A DNA stretch of 64,000 nucleotides from Balanoglossus misakiensis (Eukaryota; Hemichordata), in NCBI GenBank assembly GCA_040954595.2, contig CM082583.2:1240001-1304000 (forward strand), in the 5' to 3' direction. Each line of letters begins with the position of its first letter. Within the stretch, counting starts at the first letter, position 1. The notes beneath the pieces were generated by a model, which ran no database searches, was not told the origin of the DNA, and saw nothing but the letters and a program-made list of their open reading frames with translations. The translations under genes were made by a program, and so were the position numbers. Shown in pieces: positions 52,857 to 64,000 of this stretch.

Positions 52857-54290
52857 TGTGGGGAAGTATCGTGGCAGTGATCAATACTCCCGGGAGGGGG
52901 TTCGAGTATACTGACGTCGGAAAAGAAGCGAACGATTCAGTGCTAGGTAAAACACTGGTTTATTACCATCTGAATCCAACAACAAAGTAACACCACAGAG
53001 CTCCTTAGAAAATGCTGCCCGAAAGCGCCAAAACTGGGTTATATATAAGTCCCACGAACGCCGGAGCAAACACTCAAAAATTACAATAAATCTGCTACAA
53101 GTATAAAGTTTGGCGGGAAACAAAGTCAACTCTGATAGGGTAAGAGTTTCCGTCACGTGATCTCTCTGGAGTAAATCTCTCACTTCTCCATATTCTCCCC
53201 CGCGCAAAGGAAAGTCTCGAAAATCGTCAGAAAAAAAAACATCAAATAACATGAAATATGATTAAAGTCACCTAAAGTGTTCAAGGATAATAAACTAATG
53301 TTCATTGTGTCAGTAAACATGATAACAGTCACAATGCGATCGAAATTGTTTTCCAATTTCAAAGTCAAATAGAGAGATCCGCTATTCGTACTCGAGCGGC
53401 AACTGCAGAGTCTTGACAGGTCGTCTCGGGGGTACAACATCCGCCTTCACCGAGGAATCTTCAGAGGCTCCAGCTGTGTCGACTGTTTCAGTATTCGTGT
53501 TGGAATCTGCACCAATACCTGTATTATCTCCAGACACAGTTGACAGCTCCTTGGAGACAACTTCCAATGGGTACAATTTATGGATAGGTCGGTTTGTAGG
53601 ACCACCTGCGGTGTTCAACTCCGCAGATCGTACCAGTTTATCATTACCGAAGATCAACCTTGTTACAGTTCCTAAATGCCATTTCGGACGTTTGTCAGTG
53701 TCACTGTGTATTATCACGACATCTCCGACCTTGATGACATTATCACGAGTTCCTTTGGTGGGATGTCGTTCACGTAGGGCAGTCAGATAATCGGACGACC
53801 ATCTTCGCCAAAATTGATCGTGTAATCTTGATAGATGTTCATATCTTTTGTTGATTTCACGATTATCACAGTAAGATGGGTCAATCACCTCTTCGTCGGT
53901 GATCTCGATGTACGGCAATGATGTCAGTGTCCTGCCATGTAGCAAGTGATTTGGGGTCAATCCAATGTTGTCGTTTATACTGGATGACACGTACGTTAAC
54001 GGCCTGTCGTTTAAAACGGCTTCAATTTCAGTCACAACTGTTGCGAGTTCATCAAAGGTTAGGTAAGCTCGACCGAGAGTTTTCCTAATAGCGTTCTTTG
54101 TCAAAGCAATCAGCCTCTCCCAGAAGCCACCAAACCAGGGCGCGCGCTTCGGTATAAACGTCCATTGTACACGATGTGCGGCGAGAAAGTCATTTACTTC
54201 TGGCGTATCAAACAGTGTTTTGATTTCATTGGCAGCCGATAAATAAGTCGATGCGTTGTCTGACAGCATCCTACTCGGCAAAGAACGTCT
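52857..54290 (-). mobile_element. BEL/Pao LTR retrotransposon, 3' fragment, minus strand
   Basis: On the minus strand a truncated integrase-end reading frame runs into an LTR (about 53370-52857) with a TATA stretch near 53040 and AATAAA near 52960. The 5' part is missing. The element joins the AT-rich half of one unit on its left and the CGCTCTAAAGTGCC monomer on its right, so about 0.9 kb of satellite is lost and no target duplication is seen. Confidence 0.83.
53382..54281 (-). pseudogene. BEL/Pao integrase C-terminal half with DUF5641, 5'-truncated
   Basis: 299 codons. It begins inside the integrase core (LSDNASTY, then the WTFIPKRAPWFGGFWERLI block typical of BEL/Pao, and E in ALTKNAIRKTL onward) and continues through LTPNHLLHGR to a DUF5641-like tail (GDVVIIHSD, KWHLGTV, RPIHKLYPLE). 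The first catalytic aspartate region and all of gag, protease and RT are absent. Open but not functional as a unit. Confidence 0.87.
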
Positions 54291-56812
54291 CGCTCTAAAG
54301 TGCCGGGGCTTCAGCTAAACCAGGCCGTAGGAAATCCGACGTAATCACCGTTGATAACTTACGCCAGTCTGTGTCATATAGAGCCGGTGCACCAGCCGAG
54401 TCACGCCGTAGGAAATCTGACTTGATCAACGTGGTCAATGTACGCCTGTTTCTGCTCTAGAGTGCCGGGGCTTCAGCTGAGCCAGGCCGTAGGAAACCCG
54501 ACGTGATTACCGTTGTTAACTTACGCCAGTCTGTGTCCTATATATAGTGCCGGGGCATCAGCCGTGCCAGGCCGAAGGAAATGTGAGTAGATCAACGTGG
54601 TCTCTGTACGCGTGTTTCTGCTCTAGAGTGCCAGGGCTTTAGCCAAGCCATGCCGTAGGAAATCTGACTTGATCAACGTTGCTAACGAACGCTAGTGTCT
54701 GTCATAGTGTGCCGGGGTTTTAGTCGAGCCAAGCCGTAGGAGATCAGACTTGATCAACGTGATCTCTGTACGCGTGTTTCTGCTCTAGAGTGCCGGGGTT
54801 TTAGCCGACTTATGCTGTAGGAAATCTGAGTTGATGAACGGGAATTCAATGTAAGAAAACCCGTGTAGAAAGTATCTCTACCCGTTTGAAACTAAGAAAA
54901 GAATTTATTCTTATTTATTTTGTAAAAAAGACAATTTTTCGAAAAAAAGTCGAAAATGGTAATTTTGTCTTGGGTGATTCAATTTATACCGCGTTTTCTC
55001 GAATTTGCAGCACTTTTCAAAAGAGAACGACACTTCATTATCCATAATATTTCCGAAAATGAAGAAAAGAGTTAATTTTTTATGATTTTTTAAAAATTTA
55101 CCATTTTTGTCAAAATATGGCCAAAATGGCTATTTTTTCTTGAATTCCGTCAATATCTCTGCATTTTTGGAGTGGTCGAAAGTTTTAACATATAATCAAC
55201 ATGTCATATATGATCAGGGCACCAAATTCGAAAAACAAAGGTTTTTTTATTTTTTTTTCTAAAAATGACATTTTCAAGGAAAATTTGGTAAAACGCAATT
55301 TTGTCTGCAGTGAGCCAAATTGGCCGTTTTTTTGTGGAATTTGTATCGATATATATATACGAAGAGCATTCTATACTCCATCAGATTTCCAAAAATGTAG
55401 AAAACAGGTATTTTTGTAATTTTCAAAAATTTACCATTTAGACCAAATTGTGGCTAAAATTGTTATTTTCGTGTTGAATGCCGCCAGTGTCACTGCTTTT
55501 AAAAGTCATAAAAACTTTTAACATACAAGCAATTGTTTATATATGACCAGGTCACCGAATTAAAAAAATAAAGAATGTTTTGCCTAAAAATGACCTTTTT
55601 GGTGCAAAAACGAATAAAACGCAATTTTGTATTAAATCAGCTCATTCAGAGTGCATTTTTTATAATCAGCACCATTTTTACATATAATGGAAATTTCATA
55701 CATCATCAGATATCCAAATATGAAAAAATGATTTAGATTTTAGATGATTGTCCAAAATTAGCTGATATATAATAAATGTAGTATTGAACCGTTCTGTCCC
55801 CCCCCTACATTATATGCGGTACGCCGATGTCAGCTTACCCGGCAGTACTGCAGGCCGTGCCCCCAACTAACGTCGGTGTTTGAAACGCCCTGGTTAAATT
55901 CGGGCTCTCTCTATAAATTGACAGGCAATAATGCAGTCCTACCCGAACAAATGTCGAGTGTTGACCCGCTGTGACTTTCCCTCTTCGGTTTGCCCGACTT
56001 AGCCAACGTCTTTGTACTAGAGTGTCGGGTCTTTTGCAGAGCCAGGCCGAAGGAAATCCGACTTGATCACCGTTGCTAACGAACGCTAGTGTCTGTCATG
56101 GTGTGCCGGGGTTTTAGTCGAGCCAGGCCGTAGGAGATCTGACTTGATCATCGTGGTCAATGTACGCGTGTTTCCGCTCTAAAGTGCCGGGGCTTCAGCT
56201 AAACCAGGCCGTAGGAAATCCGACGTAATCACCGTTGATAACTTACGCCAGTCTGTGTCATATAGAGCCGGTGCACCAGCCGAGTCACGCCGTAGGAAAT
56301 CTGACTTGATCAACGTGGTCAATGTACGCCTGTTTCTGCTCTAGAGTGCCGGGGCTTCAGCTGAGCCAGGCCGTAGGAAACCCGACGTGATTACCGTTGT
56401 TAACTTACGCCAGTCTGTGTCCTATATATAGTGCCGGGGCATCAGCCGTGCCAGGCCGAAGGAAATGTGAGTAGATCAACGTGGTCTCTGTACGCGTGTT
56501 TCTGCTCTACAGTGCCAGGGCTTTAGCCAAGCCATGCCGTAGGAAATCTGACTTGATCAACGTTGCTAACGAACGCTAGTGTCTGTCATAGTGTGCTGGG
56601 GTTTCAGTCGAGCCAAGCCGTAGGAGATCAGACTTGATCAACCTGGTCTCTGTACGCGTGTTTCTGCTCTAGAGTGCCGGGGCTTTATCCAAGCCATGCC
56701 GTAGAAAATCTGACTTGATCACCGTTGCTAACGTACGCTAGTGTCTGTCATATTGTGACGGAGATTTAGCCGAGCCAGGCCCTAGAAAAATCGACTTGTT
56801 CAACGTTACCAG
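54291..56812 (+). repeat. Satellite array, last direct-orientation unit
   Basis: One unit with its landmark near 54830. Just before it, several GC-rich monomers are missing (the junction at 54790 goes from CTCTAGAGTGCCGGGG straight to TTTTAGCCGACTT). It ends at CCAGTG before the BEL LTR. The variants GCCCTAGAAAAATCG (56780) and CTCTACAGTGCC (56507) recur in mirror position on the far side of the palindrome. Confidence 0.93.
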
Positions 56813-57466
56813 TGTAGTAACCTCGATGTGCCGTCTCAAATGGCGCCCTAATTCACATCAAAGGCCACAGGGTTCTATAGTATTTGCCGTTAACTAACTG
56901 GAGCTCACCATCGCCGACGAACATTCCTTGTCAGATGTCACAGAAAACGCTGCTCGGAACTTTACACGAACATTTAATGACTGAACATACAACACTGGCA
57001 CTGGATGATGCGTCGCGGTGGTTGAAGTTTCCGTAGAAAACTGGCAAAAATCCCCAGGCTAACTGTGCAAAAGTCCTCACATGTGCGCCATGGAATTTTC
57101 CAGATATTTTCTAAACAAAAGCGCATGCGCTAATGTACTCACAGCGCGAGGGCGCTAGACTAAATATTTCAGTTTCTCTAAGAACTGGGCGTCCTTACAC
57201 CAGCCCCCAAATTGTTCATGAAAAAACATTAACAATTTCCATCCTAGCAAATTCAAAACGCCAACATCCATATGTGCCGAAATTACATATCAAATAGAAA
57301 TTACAAAACAATATCTATAACTATCTCGAAACGCGAAGTCGAAAGTTTTTCAGGAAACGCGAATACAAGAATCCTTTTCTTCATGAATGTGATGATACAT
57401 CCTTGACCATGCCCAGACCTCGTCCGGTCAATCATGCTGCCAAGCATGATATCCAACACATCTGTA
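56813..57466 (+). repeat. BEL LTR, direct copy
   Basis: Begins TGTAGTAACC and joins directly to the end of the RT region, so primer-binding site, gag, protease and most of RT are deleted. It includes GCGCATGCGC near 57121 and a CATGCTGCCAAGCATG palindrome near its inner edge. Confidence 0.8.
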
Positions 57467-58785
57467 CCAGCGCTTCTGCCACCCAAGATGCTTTTGCAGC
57501 AGCTGTGTAAAGCAAAACTAGGCTGGGATGATGATATTCCTGGAAAACAACGCAAAGTGTGGGAGAATTGGTTGAGGGATCTACCGAAATTAGAAGAGTG
57601 TTTCGCAGTACCCAGATGTATAAAGCCCGAGCACTTTGGTGAAGTAGACACAGCTCAGCTACATCACTTTGCTGATGCCAGCGAAAATGGATATGGCGCT
57701 GTATCATATCTTAGGTTGATCGACAAAAGCGGAAACATCCACAGCACTTTGATGATGGCCAAAGCAAGAGTGGCTCCATTGAAGCAAATATCGATCCCAC
57801 GAATGGAATTAACTGCAGCTACTGTAGCAGTGAGGCTTGACAAACTTCTCAGAAAGGAGATGGATTTGCCAATCAATGAATCCGTGTTTTGGACGGATAG
57901 CAAAACCGTGCTGCGGTACATAAACAACGAAACCACAAGATTTCATACCTTCGTGGCGAATAGACTAGCAGTGATTCGAGGAGGATCAGACCCAGCGAAC
58001 TGGCGCTACATTAATACCAGTGACAACCCGGCAGATGAGTGCTCTAGAGGTCAGAAAATAGATGCTTTTCTGAAGAACGAAAGATGGATAGGTGGTCCTG
58101 ATTTCTTGCGGAAGACACAAGACAAATGGCCAAGTGATAGCTACAATACACAGCTAGATCCAGAAGATCCAGAGGTGAAGAAATCTGCACTAGTGCATAG
58201 AATAGCCTTGAGGTCGGAAGAAGAAACTGTACCCGTTGTGTTGGGAACAGTACCTGTTGTTTCGGGAGAACGACAGACGCCTGACAAAGGGGCGGATCGA
58301 TCCATGTCCGTTAATGCGGAGGAGACGGTTCAGAAAATGATAGACCACTACTCCAGTTGGTATAAACTGAAGAAAGCAGTGGCCTGGATACGTAAAGTGG
58401 GTGACACATTGTTGAGATGTGCCAAGAACAAAAGTCGTCGTACAGATGGACCGCATGAGATTACAGTATCGTCGGACGACGTTAGAGACTTAAAAGCATT
58501 GACACCCAGTATGTTGCTTACTATGAAGGGAGCAGCAACACCCCCTGGTGTGACGGAGAAGAACGACTTGTATGCTGTACACAGATGGAAGCAAGTGCAG
58601 TATCTGTCAGATTTGTATTGGAAAAGGATGAGAACACCTCCAGAAATGCGTGGCCTTTGGGTGTAATCGTCAAAGTTATGCCTGATCGGAAAGGGGTGGT
58701 GAGACGAGTATTGGTGAAGACCAGATCCAGTGTTTTAGAAAGACCATATGATAAGTTGTGCACATTGCTGGAAGCACAGACTTAG
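57467..58785 (+). pseudogene. BEL/Pao polyprotein remnant: RT end, RNase H, broken DUF5641
   Basis: One open frame to 58666 carries the end of the RT connection, an RNase H-like core (HHFADASENGYGAV, ISIPRMELTAA, VFWTDSKTVLRYI, DNPADECSRG) and linker sequence. It then reads HRWKQVQYLSDLYWKR and stops. The last part of DUF5641 (WPLGVIVKVMPD and RPYDKL) continues in another frame to 58785, showing a deletion with frameshift. The integrase core between RNase H and DUF5641 is gone altogether. It is a non-autonomous, internally deleted copy. Confidence 0.88.
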
Positions 58786-58886
58786 TGGTATTGGTATGGT
58801 TGCAGTTACCAGCAGCTGTAATAACAACGATCTCAAGTAGTGGCCAGTCTATCCACTACGTCCAGCGTTTGATCTCATCTTTGAAG

Positions 58887-59540
58887 TACAGATGTGTTGG
58901 ATATCATGCTTGGCAGCATGATTGACCGGACGAGGTCTGGGCATGGTCTAGGATGTATCATCACATTCATGAAGAAAAGGATTCTTGTATTCGCGTTTCC
59001 TGAAAAACTTTCGACTTCGCGTTTCGAGATATTTATAGATATTGTTTTGTAATTTCTATTTGATATGTAATTTCGGCACATATGGATGTTGGCGTTTTGA
59101 ATTTGCTAGGATGGAAATTGTTAATGTTTTTTCATGAACAATTTGGGGGCTGGTGTAAGGACGCCCAGTTCTTAGAGAAACTGAAATATTTAGTCTAGCG
59201 CCCTCGCGCTGTGAGTACATTAGCGCATGCGCTTTTGTTTAGAAAATATCTGGAAAATTCCATGGCGCACATGTGAGGACTTTTGCACAGTTAGCCTGGG
59301 GATTTTTGCCAGTTTTCTACGGAAACGTCAACCACCGCGACGCATCATCCAGTGCCAGTGTTGTATGTTCAGTCATTAAATGTTCGTGTAAAGTTCCGAG
59401 CAGCGTTTTCTGTGACATCTGACAAGGAATGTTCGTCGGCGATGGTGAGCTCCAGTTAGTTAACGGCAAATACTATAGAACCCTGTGGCCTTTGATGTGA
59501 ATTAGGGCGCCATTTGAGACGGCACATCGAGGTTACTACA
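58887..59540 (-). repeat. BEL LTR, inverted copy
   Basis: Reverse complement of 56813-57466. Mirror coordinates sum to 116353 throughout, so there is no length difference between arms. Confidence 0.88.
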
Positions 59541-59541
59541 C

Positions 59542-62500
59542 TGGTAACGTTGAACAAGTCGATTTTTCTAGGGCCTGGCTCGGCTAAATCTCCGTCACAA
59601 TATGACAGACACTAGCGTATGTTAGCAACGGTGATCAAGTCAGATTTTCTACGGCATGGCTTGGATAAAGCCCCGGCACTCTAGAGCAGAAACACGCGTA
59701 CAGAGACCACGTTGATCAAGTCTGATCTCCTACGGCTTGGCTCGACTGAAACCCTGGCACACTATGACAGACACTAGCGTTCGTTAGCAACGTTGATCAA
59801 GTCAGATTTCCTACGGCATGGCTTGGCTAAAGCCCTGGCACTGTAGAGCAGAAACACGCGTACAGAGACCACGTTGATCTACTCACATTTCCTTCGGCCT
59901 GGCACGGCTGATGCCCCGGCACTATATATAGGACACAGACTGGCGTAAGTTAACAACGGTAATCACGTCGGGTTTCCTACGGCCTGGCTCAGCTGAAGCC
60001 CCGGCACTCTAGAGCAGAAACAGGCGTACATTGACCACGTTGATCAAGTCAGATTTCCTACGGCGTGACTCGGCTGGTGCACCGGCTCTATATGACACAG
60101 ACTGGCGTAAGTTATCAACGGTGATTACGTCGGATTTCCTACGGCCTGGTTTAGCTGAAGCCCCGGCACTTTAGAGCGGAAACACGCGTACATTGACCAC
60201 GATGATCAAGTCAGATCTCCTACGGCCTGGCTCGACTAAAAGCCCGGCACACCATGACAGACACTAGCGTTCGTTAGCAACGGTGATCAAGTCGGATTTC
60301 CTTCGGCCTGGCTCTGCAAAAGACCCGACACTCTAGTACAAAGACGCTGGCTAAGTCGGGCAAACCGAAGAGGGAAAGTCACAGCGGGTCAACACTCGAC
60401 ATTTGTTCGGGTAGGACTGCATTATTGCCTGTCAATTTATAGAGAAAGCCCGAATTTAACCAGGGCGCTTCAAACACCGACGTTAGTTGGGGGCACGGCC
60501 TGCAGTACTGCCGGGTAAGCTCACATCGGCGTACCGCATATAATGTAGGGGGGGGGGGAACAGAACGGTTCAATACTACATTTATTAGATATCAGCTAAT
60601 TTTGGACAATCATCTAAAATCTAAATCATTTTTTCATGTTTGGATATCTGATGATGTATGAAATTTCCATTATTTGTAAACATGGTGCTGATTATAAAAA
60701 ATGCACTCTGAATGAGCTGATTTAATACAAAATTGCGTTTTATTCGTTTTTGCACCAAAAAGGTCATTTTTAGGCAAAACATTCTTTATTTTATTAATTC
60801 GGTGACCTGATCATATATAAACAATTGCTTGTATGTTAAAAGTTTTTATGACTTTTAAAAGCAGTGACACTGGCGTCATTCAACACGAAAATAACAATTT
60901 TAGCCACAATTTGGTCAAAATGGTAAATTTTTGAAAATTACAAAAAATATCTGTTTTCTACATTTTCGGAAATCTGATGGAGTATAGAATGCTTTTCGTA
61001 TGTATATATCGATACAAATTCCACAAAAGACCGTCTAATTTGGCTCACTGCAGACAAAATTGCTTTTTACCAAATTTTCCTTGAAAATGTCATTTTTAGA
61101 AAAAAAACTAAAAAAACCTTTGTTCTTCGAATTTGGTGCCCTGATCATATATGACATGTTGTTGTATGTTAAAACTTTCGACCACTCCAAAAATGCAGAG
61201 ATATTGACGGAATTCAATAAAAAATAGCCATTTTGGCCATATTTTGACAAAAAAGGTAAATTTTTAAAAAATCATAAAAAATTAACTCTTTTCTTCATTT
61301 TCGGAAATATTATGGAGCATGAAGTGTCGTTCTCTTGTAAAAAGTGCTGCAAATTCCAGAAAAGGCGGTATAATTTGAATCACCCAAGACAAAATTACCA
61401 TTTTCGACTTTTTTTCGAAAAATTGTCTTTTTTACAAAATAAATAAGAATAAATTCTTTTCTTAGTTTCAAACGGGTAGAGATACTTTCCACACGGGTTT
61501 CTAACATTGAATTCCCGTTCATCAACTCAGATTTCCTACAGCATAAGTCGGCTAAAACCCTGACACTCTAGAGCAGAAACTGTTGCACACTGGTAACGTT
61601 GAACAAGTCGATTTTTCTATGGCCTGGCTCGGCTAAATCTCCGTCACAATATGACAGACACTAGCGTACGTTAGCAACGGTGATCAAGTCAGATTTTCTA
61701 CGGCATGGCTTGGATAAAGCCCCGGCACTCTAGAGCAGAAACACGCGTACAGAGACCACGTTGATCAAGTCTGATCTCCTACGGCTTGGCTCGACTAAAA
61801 CCCCGGCACACTATGACAGACACTAGCGTTCGTTAGCAACGTTGATCAAGTCAGATTTCCTACGGCATGGCTTGGCTAAAGCCCTGGCTCTGTAGAGCAG
61901 AAACACGCGTACAGAGACCACGTTGATCTACTCACATTTCCTTCGGCCTGGCACGGCTGATGCCCCGGCACTATATATAGGACACAGACTGGCGTAAGTA
62001 AACAACGGTAATCACGTCGGGTTTCCTACGGCCTGGCTCAGCTGAAGCCCCGGCACTCTAGAGCAGAAACAGGCGTACATTGACCACGTTGATCAAGTCA
62101 GATTTCCTACGGCGTGACTCGGCTGGTGCACCGGCTCTATATGAGACAGACTGGCGTAAGTTATCAACGGTGATTACGTCGGATTTCCTACGGCCTGGTT
62201 TAGCTGAAGCCCCGGCACTTTAGAGCGGAAACACGCGTACATTGACCACGATGATCAAGTCAGATCTCCTACGGCCTGGCTCGACTAAAACCCCGGCACG
62301 CCATGACAGACACTAGTGTTCGTTAGCAACGGTGATCAAGTCGGATTTCCTTCGGCCTGGCTCTGCAAAAGACCCGACACTCTAGTACAAAGACGTTGGC
62401 TAATCGGGCAAACCGAAGAGGGAAAGTCACAGCGGGTCAACACTCGACATTTGTTCGGGTAGGACTGCATTATTGCCTGTCAATTTATAGAGAAAGCCCG

Positions 62501-64000
62501 AATTTTACCAGGGCGTTTCAAACACCGACGTTAGTTGGGGGCACGGCCTGCAGTACTGCCGGGTAAGCTGACATCGGCGTACCGCATATAATGTAGGGGG
62601 GGGGGACAGAACGGTTCAATACTACATTTATTAGATATCAGCTAATTTTGGACAATCATCTTAAATCTAAATCATTTTTTCATATTTGGATATCTGATGA
62701 TGTATTAAATTTCCAGTATATGTAAAAATGGTGCTGATTATAAAAAATGCACTCTGAATGAGCTGATTTAATACAAAATTGCGTTTTATTCGTTTTTGCA
62801 CCAAAAAGGTCATTTTTAGGCAAAACATTCTTTATTTTTTTAATTCGGTGACCTGATCATATATAAACAATTGCTTGTATGTTAAAAGTTTTTATGACTT
62901 TTAAAAGCAGTGACACTGGCGGCATTCAACACGAAAATAACAATTTTAGCCACAATTTGGTCAAAATGGTAAATTTTTGAAAATTATAAAAAATACCTGT
63001 TTTCTACATTTTCGGAAATCTGATGGAGTATAGAATGCTCTTCGTATGTATATATCGATACAAATTCCACAAAAGACCGTCTAATTTGGCTCACTGCAGA
63101 CAAAATTGCGTTTTACCAAATTTTCCTTGAAAATGTCATTTTTAGAAAAACAAATAAAAAAACCTTTGTTCTTCGAATTTGGTGCCCTGATCATATATGA
63201 CATGTTGATTGTATGTTAAAACTTTCGACCACTCCAAAAATGCAGAGATATTGACGGAATTCAAGAAAAAATAGCCATTTTGGCCATAGTTTGACAAAAA
63301 TGGTAAATTTTTAAAAAATCATAAAAAATTAACTCTTTTCTTCATTTTCGGAAATATTATGGAGCATGAAGTGTCGTTCTCTTGTAAAAAGTGCTGCAAA
63401 TTCCAGAAAAGGCGGTATAATTTGAATCACCCAAGACAAAATTACCATTTTCGACTTTTTTTCGAAAAATTGTCTTTTTTACAAAATAAATAAGAATAAA
63501 TTCTTTTCTTAGTTTCAAACGGGTAGAGATACTTTCCACACGGGTTTCCTAACATTGACTTCCCGTTCATCAACTCAGATTTCCTACAGCATAAGTCGGC
63601 TAAAACCCTGACACTCTAGAGCAGAAACAGTTGCACACTGGAAACGTTGAACAAGTCGATTTTTCTACGGCCTGGCTCGGCTAAATCTCCGTCACAATAT
63701 GACAGACACTAGCGTACGTTAGCAACGGTGATCAAGTGAGATTTCCTACGGCATGGCTTGGCTAAAGCCCTGGCACTCTAGAGCAGAAACACGCGTACAG
63801 AGACCACGGTGATCTACTCACATTTCCTTCGGCCTGGCACGGCTGATGCCCCGGCACTATATATAGGACACAGACTGGCGTAAGTTAACAACGGTAATCA
63901 CGTCGGGTTTCCTACGGCCTGGCTCAGCTGAAGCCCCGGCACTCTAGAGCAGAAACACGCGTACAGAGACCACGTTGATCAAGTCTGATCTCCTACGGCT
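59542..64000 (-). repeat. Satellite array in inverted orientation (about 2 units)
   Basis: All landmarks read on the minus strand (GTTCATCAACTC near 61518 and 63567; poly-G at 60548 and 62597). The first inverted unit combines variants of the 46.7-52.8 kb group (TTATTTTATTAATTCGG, AAGCTCACATCGG) with others. The second matches the 31.2 kb unit at several private variants. The window ends inside a monomer. Confidence 0.95.

Larger units (their letters stand above)
56813..59540 (+). mobile_element. Deleted BEL/Pao element between inverted LTR copies
   Basis: A 654-bp sequence starting TGTAGTAACC (56813-57466) recurs as reverse complement at 58887-59540 with only about three differences and no indel. 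Between them, 57467-58886 holds RNase H and flanking sequence of a BEL/Pao polyprotein. Normal LTRs would be direct repeats. Here the right one, together with the satellite beyond it, is inverted, so this is the centre of an inverted duplication. Confidence 0.85.

Overview
The window is animal nuclear DNA. It has spliced genes with GT-AG introns, a Penelope-like element, LINEs with APE endonuclease, BEL/Pao LTR remnants and a multi-kilobase satellite. The exact organism cannot be read from the sequence. A marine invertebrate (cnidarian, hemichordate or amphioxus grade) fits the repeat mix, with low confidence.

Layout. Positions 1-3648 and 29948-64000 are one satellite whose unit is about 2.05 kb, half GC-richer (83-bp monomers pairing as about 166 bp) and half AT-rich (diverged copies of about 330 bp). 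Three retroelement insertions sit in it: a nearly intact Tx1/L1-like LINE (36997-42018, 13-bp target duplication), a 3' fragment of a BEL element (52857-54290), and a deleted BEL remnant at the centre of a palindrome (56813-59540). Past 59540 the satellite runs in inverted orientation.

The main result is 3649-29947. This 26.3-kb segment has 98-99% identical terminal inverted repeats starting TATGGAAAGCCG, arrays of subterminal repeats, and a perfect 6-bp target duplication (GTCTGT) in the satellite. Empty copies of the same site occur elsewhere in the window. I read it as one giant cut-and-paste DNA transposon. It carries a 12-exon DDE integrase-type transposase gene (4521-18119, + strand, 390 residues, all exon phases consistent), a convergent 8-exon gene for a coiled-coil/UBX-like protein (18732-24005, - strand), and a BTB-BACK-PHR gene of the BTBD1/2/3/6 type with one in-frame stop (25822-27073, - strand).

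The transposon is itself a host. Intron 5 of the transposase holds a Penelope-like element with 1-kb inverted arms and a foldback MITE. Intron 8 holds an L2/CR1-like LINE. A 1.3-kb TIR element lies in an intron of the UBX-like gene. The transposase splice sites and frame are intact despite these insertions. How the three cargo genes cooperate is not known; integrase plus UBX-like protein as a functional pair is inference from their position inside one TIR-bounded unit.
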